Source: Streptomyces polyasparticus
GTDB lineage: Bacteria; Actinomycetota; Actinomycetes; Streptomycetales; Streptomycetaceae
Length of the DNA: 64,000 nt
Reading direction: 5' to 3'
Assembly (NCBI RefSeq): GCF_014493765.1
Contig: NZ_JACTVJ010000013.1
Location: 288,303 to 352,302, forward strand
Shown here in pieces: positions 9,069 to 17,966 of the stretch (position 1 is its first letter; each line of letters begins with the position of its first letter). Under the pieces are notes generated by a model, which did not search any database, was not told where the DNA came from, and saw only the letters and a program-made list of their open reading frames with translations. The position numbers and the translations under genes are program-made.

Positions 9069-9620
9069 TCAGAGCCCGTCACGGATGCGCGCCTGGGTTG
9101 CAACCCAGTAACGCAACGTCCCGTCCTGCCCGCCCTCGCCCACCCCACCGTTCGCGTCGATGGCCTTCCGCGAGCCGGTGTTGGAGGCGTCGCAGGTCAC
9201 GAGCACGCGCTCCAGGCCGAGTTCCCGCGCGTACGGCAGGACGTCCCGCAGCATCGCGGTCGCGTGGCCCCGACGGCGGGCCGTCGGCCGCACTCCGTAC
9301 CCGATGTGTCCGCCGAACTCCCGCAGAAATGGCGTCAGTCTGTGCCGCACCTGGATCCTGCCGAGGTAGGTGTCCCCCTCGACGTACCACCACCAGGTGG
9401 CCGGCACGAACCCTTCCGGCCGCCGTCCCTCTTCCTCGGACTCCTCGCGGAGCGCGTCGAGATAGCGCGCGAACCCGCTCTCCGTATGCCAGCTGTCCCC
9501 GTACTCGGCGAGCTCCCGGGCAAGGGTGACCCCGGACGCTTCCCCCTCCGCGACGCACTCCTGCTGGGCTTGCACGAAGGATTCCCGTACGCGGGGGTCG
9601 GGGGCTATGAGGTGAGGCAT
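9069..9620 (-). CDS. GNAT-family acetyltransferase
   Basis: This 183-residue N-acetyltransferase has the acetyl-CoA-binding motif VRPTARRRGHATAMLRDV and downstream VLVTCDASNTGSRK, in which the Asn/Ser segment is typical of the family C-terminus. It resembles the COG3981-type predicted acetyltransferases. The ATG at 9618-9620 (MPHLIAPDPRVRESF) is preferred to the upstream in-frame start, whose extra 41 residues look non-coding. It ends 15 bases before the repeated membrane protein gene on the same strand. The substrate is unknown. Confidence 0.88.
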   Translation of the reverse strand: MPHLIAPDPRVRESFVQAQQECVAEGEASGVTLARELAEYGDSWHTESGFARYLDALREESEEEGRRPEGFVPATWWWYVEGDTYLGRIQVRHRLTPFLREFGGHIGYGVRPTARRRGHATAMLRDVLPYARELGLERVLVTCDASNTGSRKAIDANGGVGEGGQDGTLRYWVATQARIRDGL

Positions 9621-9785
9621 GGGGCCATTGTGGCGCGTGGGAGGGCTGGGGCTGGACGTGCAGGCGGGGGCAAGGGCGGCGGGGCAATCGCGCGACAGGC
9701 CCGCAGGGCCACGACACCCAGGGCCACAGGCCTCACGCCGCATGCGCCCCGTGCCTCACGCCGCACGCCCTCCGCGCCTCACACC

Positions 9786-10838
9786 TCAGCGCACCACATG
9801 CCCCCGCACCACAACCCGCCGCGGATGCCTCAGCACTCCCGGCTCGCGGCGCGGGTCCGCGTCGTACACCGTGAGATCGGCCAAGCCGCCCTCGGCCAGG
9901 CCCGGCAGACCCAGGAATGCGCGGGCGGTCCAACTCGCCGCCCCCACCGCGGTCTCCGCCGGAAGTCCGGCCGCGATGAGGTGCTCGACCTCGGTGGCCA
10001 CATTGCCGAAGGGCGCCGAATCCGTGCCGGCGAGCACGGTCACTCCCGCGTCGTACGCCTCGCGCACCCGCCGGATCATGGTGTCGTGCCCGCTCAGCCA
10101 GAGCGCCGCCCTGGCCGTCCCGCGCCCGGCCATCCTGGGCCGGCTGCCCGCGAAGGCCGTGAGTGTGGGGACGAACGCGGCCCCATTCGCGGCCATCAGC
10201 CCCAGACATTCCTCGGGCATCCCCATCCCGTGCTCGATGGAGTCGATCCCGGCCCGCGCCGCCTGCAACACCCCCTCGGCGGACTGGCAATGAGCGGCGA
10301 CCCGCCCGCCGACCGCGTGCACGGCCTCGACGACCGCGCGCATCACCTCGTACGGCACGGGCGGCGCCTCGAAGTCCCAGTCCCCCATGATCTTGCACCA
10401 ACCGTCGTGGGCCAGCGCCTCCTTGACGGCCATCGCCGCCAACTCATCGGTCACCGTATGGAATGCGGCACTCCGCGACAGCCCGGCCCACGCGAGCCAC
10501 CGTCCTGCGGTGATCATCCGCGGCGCACCGGGAGCATCACGCACCTCGGCCGGCACCTCACCCGCCAGCCCGGGAAACCGCAGCGCCGCCGTACCGGCAT
10601 CCCGGTGCGCGGCGATCTGCTCGGCGAACAGCCCGGCATCGAACCCGGGCGGCTCATCGGCACCCCCGGTGGCCCCCGGATGCGTATGCACATCCACCAG
10701 CCCCGGCAACACGAACCCACCCTCGGCAAGCGTCAGAACCTCACCCCGCGGCCGCTCGAAGGTGATCCGCCCGTCCAGGATCCACAGATCCCTGGTCACC
10801 CCATCAGGCAGGACGACCCCACGCACGTGAAACCCCAT
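9786..10838 (-). CDS. Amidohydrolase (imidazolonepropionase-like metal-dependent hydrolase)
   Basis: This 350-residue protein of the amidohydrolase superfamily should hydrolyse a C-N bond in a small molecule. The metal-binding residues are visible in order: HTH in GLVDVHTHPG (about 50-54), the lysine in GWCKIMGDW that may be carbamylated, His in VAAHCQS, His in SIEHGMGMP and the catalytic Asp in LAGTDSAPFG. The C-terminal AEGGLADLTVYDADP closes the urease-like beta domain. It stands alone on the minus strand; the acetyltransferase starts 165 bases downstream. The substrate cannot be told from sequence. Confidence 0.9.
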   Translation of the reverse strand: MGFHVRGVVLPDGVTRDLWILDGRITFERPRGEVLTLAEGGFVLPGLVDVHTHPGATGGADEPPGFDAGLFAEQIAAHRDAGTAALRFPGLAGEVPAEVRDAPGAPRMITAGRWLAWAGLSRSAAFHTVTDELAAMAVKEALAHDGWCKIMGDWDFEAPPVPYEVMRAVVEAVHAVGGRVAAHCQSAEGVLQAARAGIDSIEHGMGMPEECLGLMAANGAAFVPTLTAFAGSRPRMAGRGTARAALWLSGHDTMIRRVREAYDAGVTVLAGTDSAPFGNVATEVEHLIAAGLPAETAVGAASWTARAFLGLPGLAEGGLADLTVYDADPRREPGVLRHPRRVVVRGHVVR

Positions 10839-10895
10839 GCCACGCAGCCTGCCCGCCCGCTGGGCCCCGTACCAATCCCGCGGCTACCGTCTCAG

Positions 10896-12941
10896 CTACT
10901 CCACTTCGATGCCATAGTCCTGGACCAGCTCCTCCAGACCCCCCGCGTAGCCCTTGCCTCCGAGAACGAAATCCCAGTCACCGCTGGCCCGGTGTCTGAA
11001 CGAGCCGAGCACCAGCGCTGTCTCACCGGCGCGGCCGTCGGAGACTTCGAGCCGGCCGAGTTCCGTCATCGACGGGTCGAGCAGACGAATGCCGGCGTCG
11101 GTGAAAGCGGACAGATCAGCGTCCGGATTCGTCTCCGGGTCCACGGCCGCCACCATGACCAGCCGGTCGGCAGCGCTCGGCAGCGCCTCGAACGCGACCC
11201 GGATCGCCGCCTTGTCCGGTGCGGAGGCCGGTACTGCGCGTACTGCCCCGTCCGGGGTCTGTGCGTTGTTGAAGAAGACGAAGTGATCTTCGCTGAGGAC
11301 CTGGTTTCCCCGGCAGACGAGAGCGCAGACATCCAAGGCGACACGGCCGGACCAGGTCATGCCCAGCACGTTGTAGTCATCGGACGCGGTGTCGGGCTGC
11401 GCCGGAGCCGGTGCTCCCCGCTCTCCCAGGCGCCCGCGCAGACCGTGCCGGTGCAGCAGATCGACAAGTTCGCCACCGGCGATGAGCTCCAGTGGCTTGC
11501 CGCGGGCAAAGGTGTGCGCGCCCGGCCCGAATCCCGAAGTCGTCACCAGCACACCCTTGTTGGCGCCGGCGTCCTGCACCGTTCCGTACAGGTCGCGGAC
11601 CGCGGTCGGCGGGACGGTGTTGCGATAGCGCTTCACCTGGACGACTATCTTGCCGCCCCGGATGGGTGTCGGATCCTGCGCGTCGACGTCCACACCGCCG
11701 TCGTTGGAGCGCTGAGTGGTCACGGCCTGCATCCCCATCGCACGGAACAGCTCGGCGACGAGGGACTCGAACTCGATCGGATCCATCTCGTAGAGATCCG
11801 GCTCGTCGCCGTCCGCGCCATGACTGACGACCCGATTTCCGACGTCCCGGGGCTGCCTGCTCGGCCGTACGGAAGCGAGCTGGTCCGGCTTCGCCGAGAG
11901 CTGTCCCCGTAATGCGCCCGTGAGGCAGCTGGTGGGGTCCACCTGCTCCAGGTGCAGGTCGGCGAACGCGGACCGCTGAGCCATCACCGTGGCCAGGAAT
12001 ATGTGCGCCGGCCTGCCCGTGGCCGGATCCGGAGCGTCCACGAATCCGTTCAGCGCCACCGAGTCGAGGATGCCGAATTCGTCCGCCGCGAACAGCTGAC
12101 GCAGGACGAGGAGCACGCTCTGCGCCAGTACTTCCCGGTACAGCGCCCGACGCTGTGTGACGGGACGCGCTGTCTCCTTGTCCTGGTTCTGGGAAGGGAC
12201 GTAGCGCACGGACTTCGCTTCAGGGACCACCTCGTACCGAGGAAGCTCCCACTCCAGCACCAACTGCCGCGCAGCCGGGTCGAACGCCGCGGCCACCTGC
12301 CGGGGGAAGCCTTCGGGCCAGGCGGCTGACGAGTAGAGCGCGGCTGAGAAGTACTCGACCACGGACTCGGGGTCCCCTCGCCTGACACCCGACGTCGCCT
12401 CGTCGATACCTGCGTTGTGCCTTCGCACCTCGGTTCGCTGGGCCTCGGCCCTTTGCTCGTGGTCCCGTTGAGCTGTGGCCAACTGCTGCAGCCGCTGGGC
12501 CTCGGCCAGTTGGGCTGCCTGTAGGTCCCGCTCGAAGCGGGCCCGTGCCTCGGCTTGCGCCTGCGCACGACGGCCGGCGGTCCAACCTCCCTGTGCCTGG
12601 TACTGGTTCGGATCAGGCATGCGCACGGGCCAGGCGAGCGGTCCTGGGTCGAAGGGCGTGATCTCGTCCGCGCGCTTCAGAGCTGTGGCGCTGAACGCCG
12701 GTGCCTGACAGCCGGCGCCGAGGAGCCCCTGCAGGGCCGCGACCTGCTCGTCCAGCTCTGCCGTTCGCTGTCGCGCTTCCGCCTGCCGGTACTCCCGGTA
12801 CTCCTGATCGGCACGCCGTTGGTAATGACGCGCTTCGCGCGATTCCTCCCGGCGTCGCCGTTGTTCGGCCTCGATCTGGCGCTGGTACTGACGCTGCGCC
12901 TCAGCCCATGAGTTGACGAAACCAGCAGAGCGACGGCTCAT
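10896..12941 (-). CDS. Coiled-coil / Mrr-type restriction nuclease / TerD fusion protein
   Basis: The 681-residue protein appears to have three parts. Residues about 15-70 and 120-170 are Gln/Glu/Arg-rich coiled coils. About 390-500 is an Mrr/DUF2034-type nuclease: MDPIEFESLVAELFRAMG, then GGVDVDA and KIVVQVKRYRN supply the D...QxK catalytic residues, followed by GVLVTTSGFGPGA. About 520-681 is a TerD-like calcium-binding stress domain (VALDVCALVCRGN, HFVFFNNAQTPDGAV). Mrr enzymes cut modified foreign DNA, and TerD proteins belong to the Ter stress response linked to phage and tellurite resistance. A defence role is inferred. No ter or restriction-modification genes are adjacent. Confidence 0.85.
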   Translation of the reverse strand: MSRRSAGFVNSWAEAQRQYQRQIEAEQRRRREESREARHYQRRADQEYREYRQAEARQRTAELDEQVAALQGLLGAGCQAPAFSATALKRADEITPFDPGPLAWPVRMPDPNQYQAQGGWTAGRRAQAQAEARARFERDLQAAQLAEAQRLQQLATAQRDHEQRAEAQRTEVRRHNAGIDEATSGVRRGDPESVVEYFSAALYSSAAWPEGFPRQVAAAFDPAARQLVLEWELPRYEVVPEAKSVRYVPSQNQDKETARPVTQRRALYREVLAQSVLLVLRQLFAADEFGILDSVALNGFVDAPDPATGRPAHIFLATVMAQRSAFADLHLEQVDPTSCLTGALRGQLSAKPDQLASVRPSRQPRDVGNRVVSHGADGDEPDLYEMDPIEFESLVAELFRAMGMQAVTTQRSNDGGVDVDAQDPTPIRGGKIVVQVKRYRNTVPPTAVRDLYGTVQDAGANKGVLVTTSGFGPGAHTFARGKPLELIAGGELVDLLHRHGLRGRLGERGAPAPAQPDTASDDYNVLGMTWSGRVALDVCALVCRGNQVLSEDHFVFFNNAQTPDGAVRAVPASAPDKAAIRVAFEALPSAADRLVMVAAVDPETNPDADLSAFTDAGIRLLDPSMTELGRLEVSDGRAGETALVLGSFRHRASGDWDFVLGGKGYAGGLEELVQDYGIEVE

Positions 12942-13074
12942 GCGCTCAGCCCTCCCCAGGATGTCGGCAGCGCCGACCAGAATCCGGTTGTCCCCACAAC
13001 CAGCCGTGACAAGCCGACTTTATCCAGTAATCACCAGGCGGGATATCCACATGGCAAGAGCGGCACGCCGAAAG

Positions 13075-13109
13075 CACGGAACCCCCTCCGGATCGAAGGG
13101 GGTTCCGTG
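13075..13109 (-). terminator. Terminator of the TIGR03960 gene
   Basis: Perfect 13-bp stem: 13075-13087 pairs with 13097-13109 around a nine-base loop. It lies 30 bases beyond the stop of the radical-SAM gene and separates it from the Mrr-TerD gene. Confidence 0.8.
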
Positions 13110-13138
13110 GAAGAGGGCACGAGAGCGCCCCGTCCGCC

Positions 13139-15103
13139 TCAGTGCTGGTGACCGCTGACAGCCGGAGCGGGGCCCGCATTCTTGACCGTCAACGGCAGCA
13201 ACTTCTTGCCCGTAGGACCGATCTGAATGTGCGTGTCCATCTGCGGGCAGACGCCGCAGTCGAAGCACGGGGTCCAGCGGCAGTCCTCGACCTCGGTCTC
13301 GTCGAGGGCGTCCTGCCAGTCCTCCCAGAGCCAGTCCTTGTCGAGGCCCGAGTCCAGGTGGTCCCAGGGCAGGACCTCCTCATACGTGCGCTCGCGCGTC
13401 GTGTACCAGTCGACGTCCACGCCGTACGGCTCAAGTGCCTTGTCCGCGCAGGCCATCCAGCGGTCGTACGAGAAGTGCTCGCGCCAGCCGTCGAAGCGGC
13501 CGCCGTCCTCGTAGACCGCGCGGATCACATCGCCGATGCGGCGGTCGCCGCGCGAGAGCAGGCCCTCGACGATGCCGGGCTTGCCGTCGTGGTAGCGGAA
13601 GCCGATGGAGCGGCCGTACTTCTTGTCGCCGCGGATCTTGTCGCGGAGCTTGCCGAGGCGCTCGTCCGTCTCCTCCGCGCTGAGCTGCGGCGCCCACTGG
13701 AACGGGGTGTGGGGCTTGGGGACGAAGCCGCCGATGGAGACCGTGGCGCGGATGTCGTTCTTGCCCGAGACCTCACGGCCCTTGGCGATCACGGCAGTTG
13801 CCATGTCCGCGATCTGCAGGACGTCCTCGTCGGTCTCCGTGGGCAGGCCGCACATGAAGTAGAGCTTCACCTGGCGCCAGCCGTTGCCGTAGGCGGTGGC
13901 GACGGTCCGGATGAGGTCCTCTTCGGAGACCATCTTGTTGATGACCTTGCGCATGCGCTCGGAGCCGCCCTCGGGGGCGAAGGTCAGGCCGGAGCGGCGG
14001 CCGTTGCGCGTGAGCTCGTTCGCGAGGTCGACGTTGAAGGCGTCCACGCGGGTCGAGGGCAGCGAGAGGCCGATCTTGTCTTCCTCGTAGCGGTCCGCGA
14101 GGCCCTTGGCGATGTCGCCGATCTCGGAGTGGTCGGCCGAGGACAGGGACAGCAGGCCGACCTCTTCGAAGCCGGTCGCCTTGAGACCCTTCTCCACCAT
14201 GTCGCCGATGCCGGTGATGCTTCGCTCCCGTACGGGACGCGTGATCATGCCGGCCTGGCAGAAACGGCAGCCGCGGGTGCAGCCGCGGAAGATCTCGACG
14301 GACATGCGCTCGTGGACGGTCTCCGCGAGCGGCACGAGAGGCTGCTTCGGGTACGGCCACTCGTCGAGGTCCATGACGGTGTGCTTGGACACGCGCCACG
14401 GCACGCCCGAGCGGTTCGGCACCACGCGGCCGATCCGGCCGTCGGGCAGGTACTCGACGTCGTAGAAGGCGGGGATGTAGACGCTGCCCGTCTTGGCGAG
14501 GCGCAGCAGCACCTCCTCGCGCCCGCCGGGACGGCCCTCGGCCTTCCAGTGGCGGATGATCTCGGTCATGTCGAGCACGGCCTGCTCGCCGTCGCCGATG
14601 ATCGCGGCGTCGATGAAGTCCGCGATCGGCTCGGGGTTGAAGGCCGCGTGGCCGCCGGCGAGGACGATCGGGTCGTCCAGGCCGCGGTCCTTGGACTCCA
14701 GCGGGATGCCCGCCAGGTCCAGGGCCGTGAGCATGTTCGTGTAGCCGAGCTCCGTGGAGAAGCTCAGGCCGAACACGTCGAAGGCCTTCACGGGACGGTG
14801 CGAGTCCACGGTGAACTGCGGCACCCGGTGCTCACGCATGAGCGCCTCCAGGTCCGGCCACACGCTGTACGTGCGCTCGGCGAGCACACCCTCGCGCTCG
14901 TTGAGGACCTCGTAGAGGATCATGACGCCCTGGTTGGGGAGACCGACCTCGTACGCGTCCGGGTACATGAGCGCCCAGCGGACGTCGCACTCCTCCCACG
15001 GTTTCACGGTGGAGTTCAGCTCTCCGCCCACGTACTGGATGGGCTTCTGCACATGCGGCAGCAGCGCCTCAAGCTGGGGGAAGACGGACTCGACAGGCAT
15101 CAC
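13139..15103 (-). CDS. TIGR03960 B12-binding-type radical SAM protein
   Basis: The 654-residue protein has the radical-SAM cluster motif CTRGCRFC at about residues 275-282, which binds a 4Fe-4S cluster and cleaves S-adenosylmethionine. The N-terminal 200 residues (VRWALMYPDAYEVGLPNQG, ILYEVLN) are the B12-binding-like domain typical of the family. GFVPKPHTPFQW near 490 is a further landmark. Near the C-terminus, DCRWTPCFDCGVCPQ has closely spaced cysteines that may bind a second metal. GTG at 15101-15103 or the adjacent ATG at 15098-15100 can be the start. Its family partner TIGR03936 is encoded at 6966-7733. The reaction is unknown. Confidence 0.93.
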   Translation of the reverse strand: MMPVESVFPQLEALLPHVQKPIQYVGGELNSTVKPWEECDVRWALMYPDAYEVGLPNQGVMILYEVLNEREGVLAERTYSVWPDLEALMREHRVPQFTVDSHRPVKAFDVFGLSFSTELGYTNMLTALDLAGIPLESKDRGLDDPIVLAGGHAAFNPEPIADFIDAAIIGDGEQAVLDMTEIIRHWKAEGRPGGREEVLLRLAKTGSVYIPAFYDVEYLPDGRIGRVVPNRSGVPWRVSKHTVMDLDEWPYPKQPLVPLAETVHERMSVEIFRGCTRGCRFCQAGMITRPVRERSITGIGDMVEKGLKATGFEEVGLLSLSSADHSEIGDIAKGLADRYEEDKIGLSLPSTRVDAFNVDLANELTRNGRRSGLTFAPEGGSERMRKVINKMVSEEDLIRTVATAYGNGWRQVKLYFMCGLPTETDEDVLQIADMATAVIAKGREVSGKNDIRATVSIGGFVPKPHTPFQWAPQLSAEETDERLGKLRDKIRGDKKYGRSIGFRYHDGKPGIVEGLLSRGDRRIGDVIRAVYEDGGRFDGWREHFSYDRWMACADKALEPYGVDVDWYTTRERTYEEVLPWDHLDSGLDKDWLWEDWQDALDETEVEDCRWTPCFDCGVCPQMDTHIQIGPTGKKLLPLTVKNAGPAPAVSGHQH

Positions 15104-15159
15104 GGCGACCTTCGATGAGCTGGCAGGGGTGACCCTCCAGCCTAACCTGTCCCGCCGGG

Positions 15160-16680
15160 TTACTTGACTTCGCGCAGGTCGGCCGCATATTCCGGGTGCT
15201 CCTGCGGGCTCAGAGCGGGCAGCCCGCGCTCGCAGTCGGCGGCCGCCTGCTCCTCACGGCCGTAGAGCAGCCCGTACGTGAAGGAGCTCTCCCCCGCCGC
15301 CGAGGCCTGGGCCGCGATCTCGCGCAGGGCCTGGCGGCACATCACGGAGTCCTGGTACTCGCCCAGCAGCCCCTGCAGGCTCTTCGCGTACGCGGCCATC
15401 GCCCTGGCCGGTCTGCCGAGCGCGGGGGTGGCGGCCTCGGCGGCGTACCGGGTGCGCTTGGCCTTCTTGCGGGCCTCGTGCATCTCCAGGTCGCGCTCGG
15501 GCGAGGACGGTACGTCAAGGGCGCGCTGCACATGCTCGGCGAGCTTGCGGTGATCGCGCAGGACGGCCTTGGGCAGTACGTCGGCCGGGGCCTTGCCGGC
15601 GGCGGGCAGCAGCGGCGGTGCGCCGAGCAGCGCGTCAAGGGTGTCGAGCAGCGCGAGATAGCGCCGGCCGTCGAGCACGGCGGTCACATGGCGCTTGGTG
15701 CCGCTGCGGCGCGCGCCCGACCAGGTGCGCAGCCGGGTGCGGACGGGTCCGACGGTGAGCGTCCTGGGCAGCTCGGCCACGGCGTTCTGGATGCGCTCGG
15801 TGAGCACCTCGCGGTCCCGGTCGAGCCCCAGCTCCCCTGCCAGCCACTTGAGTTCCTCACCGATCGGGTCGGTGACGGCCCGGTCGACGATCTTCCCGTA
15901 ACTGCGGAAGGCGCTGCGCATCCGCCGTGTGGCGACCCTCATCTGGTGCACGGAGTCGGGCTGGTCCTGGCGTACGGCGGGGTCGAGGGCGACGAGGGCG
16001 TCGCGCTGGGCGCGGAGGTAGGCGAGTACGTGTTCACCTGCGGTGACGGGCTTGGCGGGGGTGATCGGCGGGGCGGGCGAGGCTCCCGTCTCGGCGAGGG
16101 CGCGGGCCAGCTTGGAGGCGGATCCGGAGGGTGTGATCCCGGCCTTGCGCAGCCGCTTCTCGACCTTGTCGAGGAAGCCGGGGTCGACGCCGTCGGCCAG
16201 CTCGACCTCGATCTCGGTCCAGGCGGTGGAGCCGCCGCCCTCGGTGAGCCGGTCGGCCTGTACGGCGTCGATGCTGACCTCGGCGAGCAGGGCGCCGCTC
16301 TCGTCCACGAGATGGCGGACGTCGCGCTCGGAGCGCAGCCGTACGACCGGTATCAGCGGCTGTGCACGGACCCGGGAGCGGACGAGGCCGGCGAGCACGC
16401 GCGGGACCGCGGCGGACAGCGGGGCGTGCACCTCGTCGCGTACACCGGCGGAGACCGGCAGTTTGAGATGCCAGCCGGCATCGTCGCCGCCGGTGCGCCG
16501 GCGCAGGGTGCGCGAGGAGGCGGCGAGCCGCAGATCCTCGGTGTCGTAGTAGACGGCGTCGAGTTCGGTGATGCCCTTGTCGATGACGGACGAGACGCCC
16601 GCGACCTTCGTCAGGGCGGGCAGCTTGCCGCCTGGGCCGGCTTCGTACTTCCGCTCGATCTCGCGCTTCGTCTCCGCCAT
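15160..16680 (-). CDS. CYTH and CHAD domain protein
   Basis: The 506-residue protein has an N-terminal CYTH domain (about 1-200), starting ETKREIERKYE with the ExExK signature. This domain binds triphosphates or polyphosphate in a tunnel. The C-terminal CHAD domain (about 215-500) is a His- and Arg-rich helical domain, with VHQMRVATRRMRSAFR as its hallmark. CHAD domains bind inorganic polyphosphate, so the protein probably acts in polyphosphate or triphosphate handling; this is known for the families and not shown here. It ends 56 bases before the TIGR03960 gene and starts after the rodA terminator, so it has its own promoter. Confidence 0.92.
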   Translation of the reverse strand: MAETKREIERKYEAGPGGKLPALTKVAGVSSVIDKGITELDAVYYDTEDLRLAASSRTLRRRTGGDDAGWHLKLPVSAGVRDEVHAPLSAAVPRVLAGLVRSRVRAQPLIPVVRLRSERDVRHLVDESGALLAEVSIDAVQADRLTEGGGSTAWTEIEVELADGVDPGFLDKVEKRLRKAGITPSGSASKLARALAETGASPAPPITPAKPVTAGEHVLAYLRAQRDALVALDPAVRQDQPDSVHQMRVATRRMRSAFRSYGKIVDRAVTDPIGEELKWLAGELGLDRDREVLTERIQNAVAELPRTLTVGPVRTRLRTWSGARRSGTKRHVTAVLDGRRYLALLDTLDALLGAPPLLPAAGKAPADVLPKAVLRDHRKLAEHVQRALDVPSSPERDLEMHEARKKAKRTRYAAEAATPALGRPARAMAAYAKSLQGLLGEYQDSVMCRQALREIAAQASAAGESSFTYGLLYGREEQAAADCERGLPALSPQEHPEYAADLREVK

Positions 16681-16716
16681 GAAGCGAATCTAGACGCGAA
16701 CGGGGTCGAGAACCAG

Positions 16717-16751
16717 ATGCCGCTTTCCGTTGCGTGAACGGAAAGCGGCAT
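16717..16751 (-). terminator. Terminator of the mre-rodA cluster
   Basis: Perfect 15-bp stem, 16717-16731 with 16737-16751, five-base loop. It starts 27 bases after the rodA stop codon and closes the minus-strand wall-synthesis cluster. Confidence 0.85.
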
Positions 16752-16778
16752 CCGCGTGGAGGCTGTCCTCACCGGGCG

Positions 16779-17966
16779 CTACGCCGACATCGGCCGCTGC
16801 ACCCGGATCGACTGCAGGAGCCCGATCGCGATCCACACCGCGAACATCGAGGTGCCGCCGTACGAGACGAAGGGCAGCGGCAGACCGGCGACCGGCATGA
16901 TGCCGAGGCACATCCCGATGTTCTCGAAGGCCTGGAACGCGAACCAGGCGATGATCCCCGCGGCCACGATCGTGCCGTACAGCTCGGTGGTCTCCCGGGC
17001 GATACGGCAGGCACGCCAGAGCACCACGCCGAGCAGCAGGATGATCAACCCGGCGCCGAGGAAGCCGAGTTCCTCGCCGGCGACCGTGAAGATGAAGTCG
17101 GTCTGCTGCTCGGGCACGAACTGCCCGGTGGTCTGCGACCCGTTGCCGAGCCCGGAGCCGGTCAGGCCGCCCGAACCGATCGCGATCCGCGCCTGGTTGG
17201 TGTTGTAGCCGACGCCGGAGGGGTCGAGCGCGGGGTTGGCGAAGGCCGCGAAGCGGGCGATCTGGTAGTCGTCGAGCACGCCGAGCTGCCAGACGGCGAG
17301 CGCACCGGCCGCACCCGTGCCGAGCAGGCCGAGGATCCAGCGGTTGGAGGCCCCGGAGGCGAGCAGCACCCCGAGGACGATCATCGCCATCACCATGACC
17401 GAGCCGAGGTCCGGCATCAGCATCGTGATCATTATCGGGACCGCGGCCAGACCGAGGGCCTGTACCACCGTGCGGTGGTCGGGGTACTCGCGGTCACCGG
17501 CGTCCACGCGCGCGGCGAGCAGCATCGCCATGCCCAGGATGATCGTGATCTTCACGAACTCCGAGGGCTGCAGCGAGAGCCCGCCGAGGTCGAGCCACGC
17601 GTGGGCACCGTTGATGGTGGTGCCGAGCGGGGTCAGCACGAGCAGGACGAGGAAGACCGAGACGCCGTACAGGATCGGCACGGCCGTGCGCAGGGTGCGG
17701 TGGCCGAGCCAGATGGTGCCGGCCATCAGCGCGATGCCGATGCCGACGTTCATCACGTGCTTGAGCACATACGCGTACGGGTCGTCGCCGACGAGCTCGG
17801 TGCGGTTGCGGGTGGCCGAGTAGACCAGGGCCGAGCCGATCACCGAGAGGGCGAGGGTGCTCAGCAGTATCGGCCAGTCGAGCCGCCGGGCGACCGAGTC
17901 GCGCGCGAACAGCTTGGACATGGCGGTGCGCTCGGGCCCGTAGCCGGAGACGGAGAAGCCGCCCAT
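16779..17966 (-). CDS. rodA: RodA-type SEDS peptidoglycan polymerase
   Basis: The 395-residue polytopic membrane protein of the FtsW/RodA/SpoVE family polymerises lipid II glycan strands with its partner class B PBP. About ten membrane segments are visible. Conserved pieces include LSLQPSEFVKITIILG, MPDLGSVMV and the C-terminal VAGLPLPFVSYGGTSM, which is diagnostic. Its ATG overlaps the pbp2 stop by one base (TGATG), so the pair is translationally coupled, as expected for a polymerase and transpeptidase that act together. In Streptomyces this cluster is needed mainly for spore-wall synthesis (the sfr gene in S. coelicolor, from memory). Confidence 0.95.
   Translation of the reverse strand: MGGFSVSGYGPERTAMSKLFARDSVARRLDWPILLSTLALSVIGSALVYSATRNRTELVGDDPYAYVLKHVMNVGIGIALMAGTIWLGHRTLRTAVPILYGVSVFLVLLVLTPLGTTINGAHAWLDLGGLSLQPSEFVKITIILGMAMLLAARVDAGDREYPDHRTVVQALGLAAVPIMITMLMPDLGSVMVMAMIVLGVLLASGASNRWILGLLGTGAAGALAVWQLGVLDDYQIARFAAFANPALDPSGVGYNTNQARIAIGSGGLTGSGLGNGSQTTGQFVPEQQTDFIFTVAGEELGFLGAGLIILLLGVVLWRACRIARETTELYGTIVAAGIIAWFAFQAFENIGMCLGIMPVAGLPLPFVSYGGTSMFAVWIAIGLLQSIRVQRPMSA

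Noticed and set aside
7899-11912. Plus-strand open frame of 1,337 codons across four minus-strand genes
   Set aside because: It crosses several well-supported genes and intergenic DNA and has Pro/Arg/His-rich shadow composition; this is a third-position GC effect.
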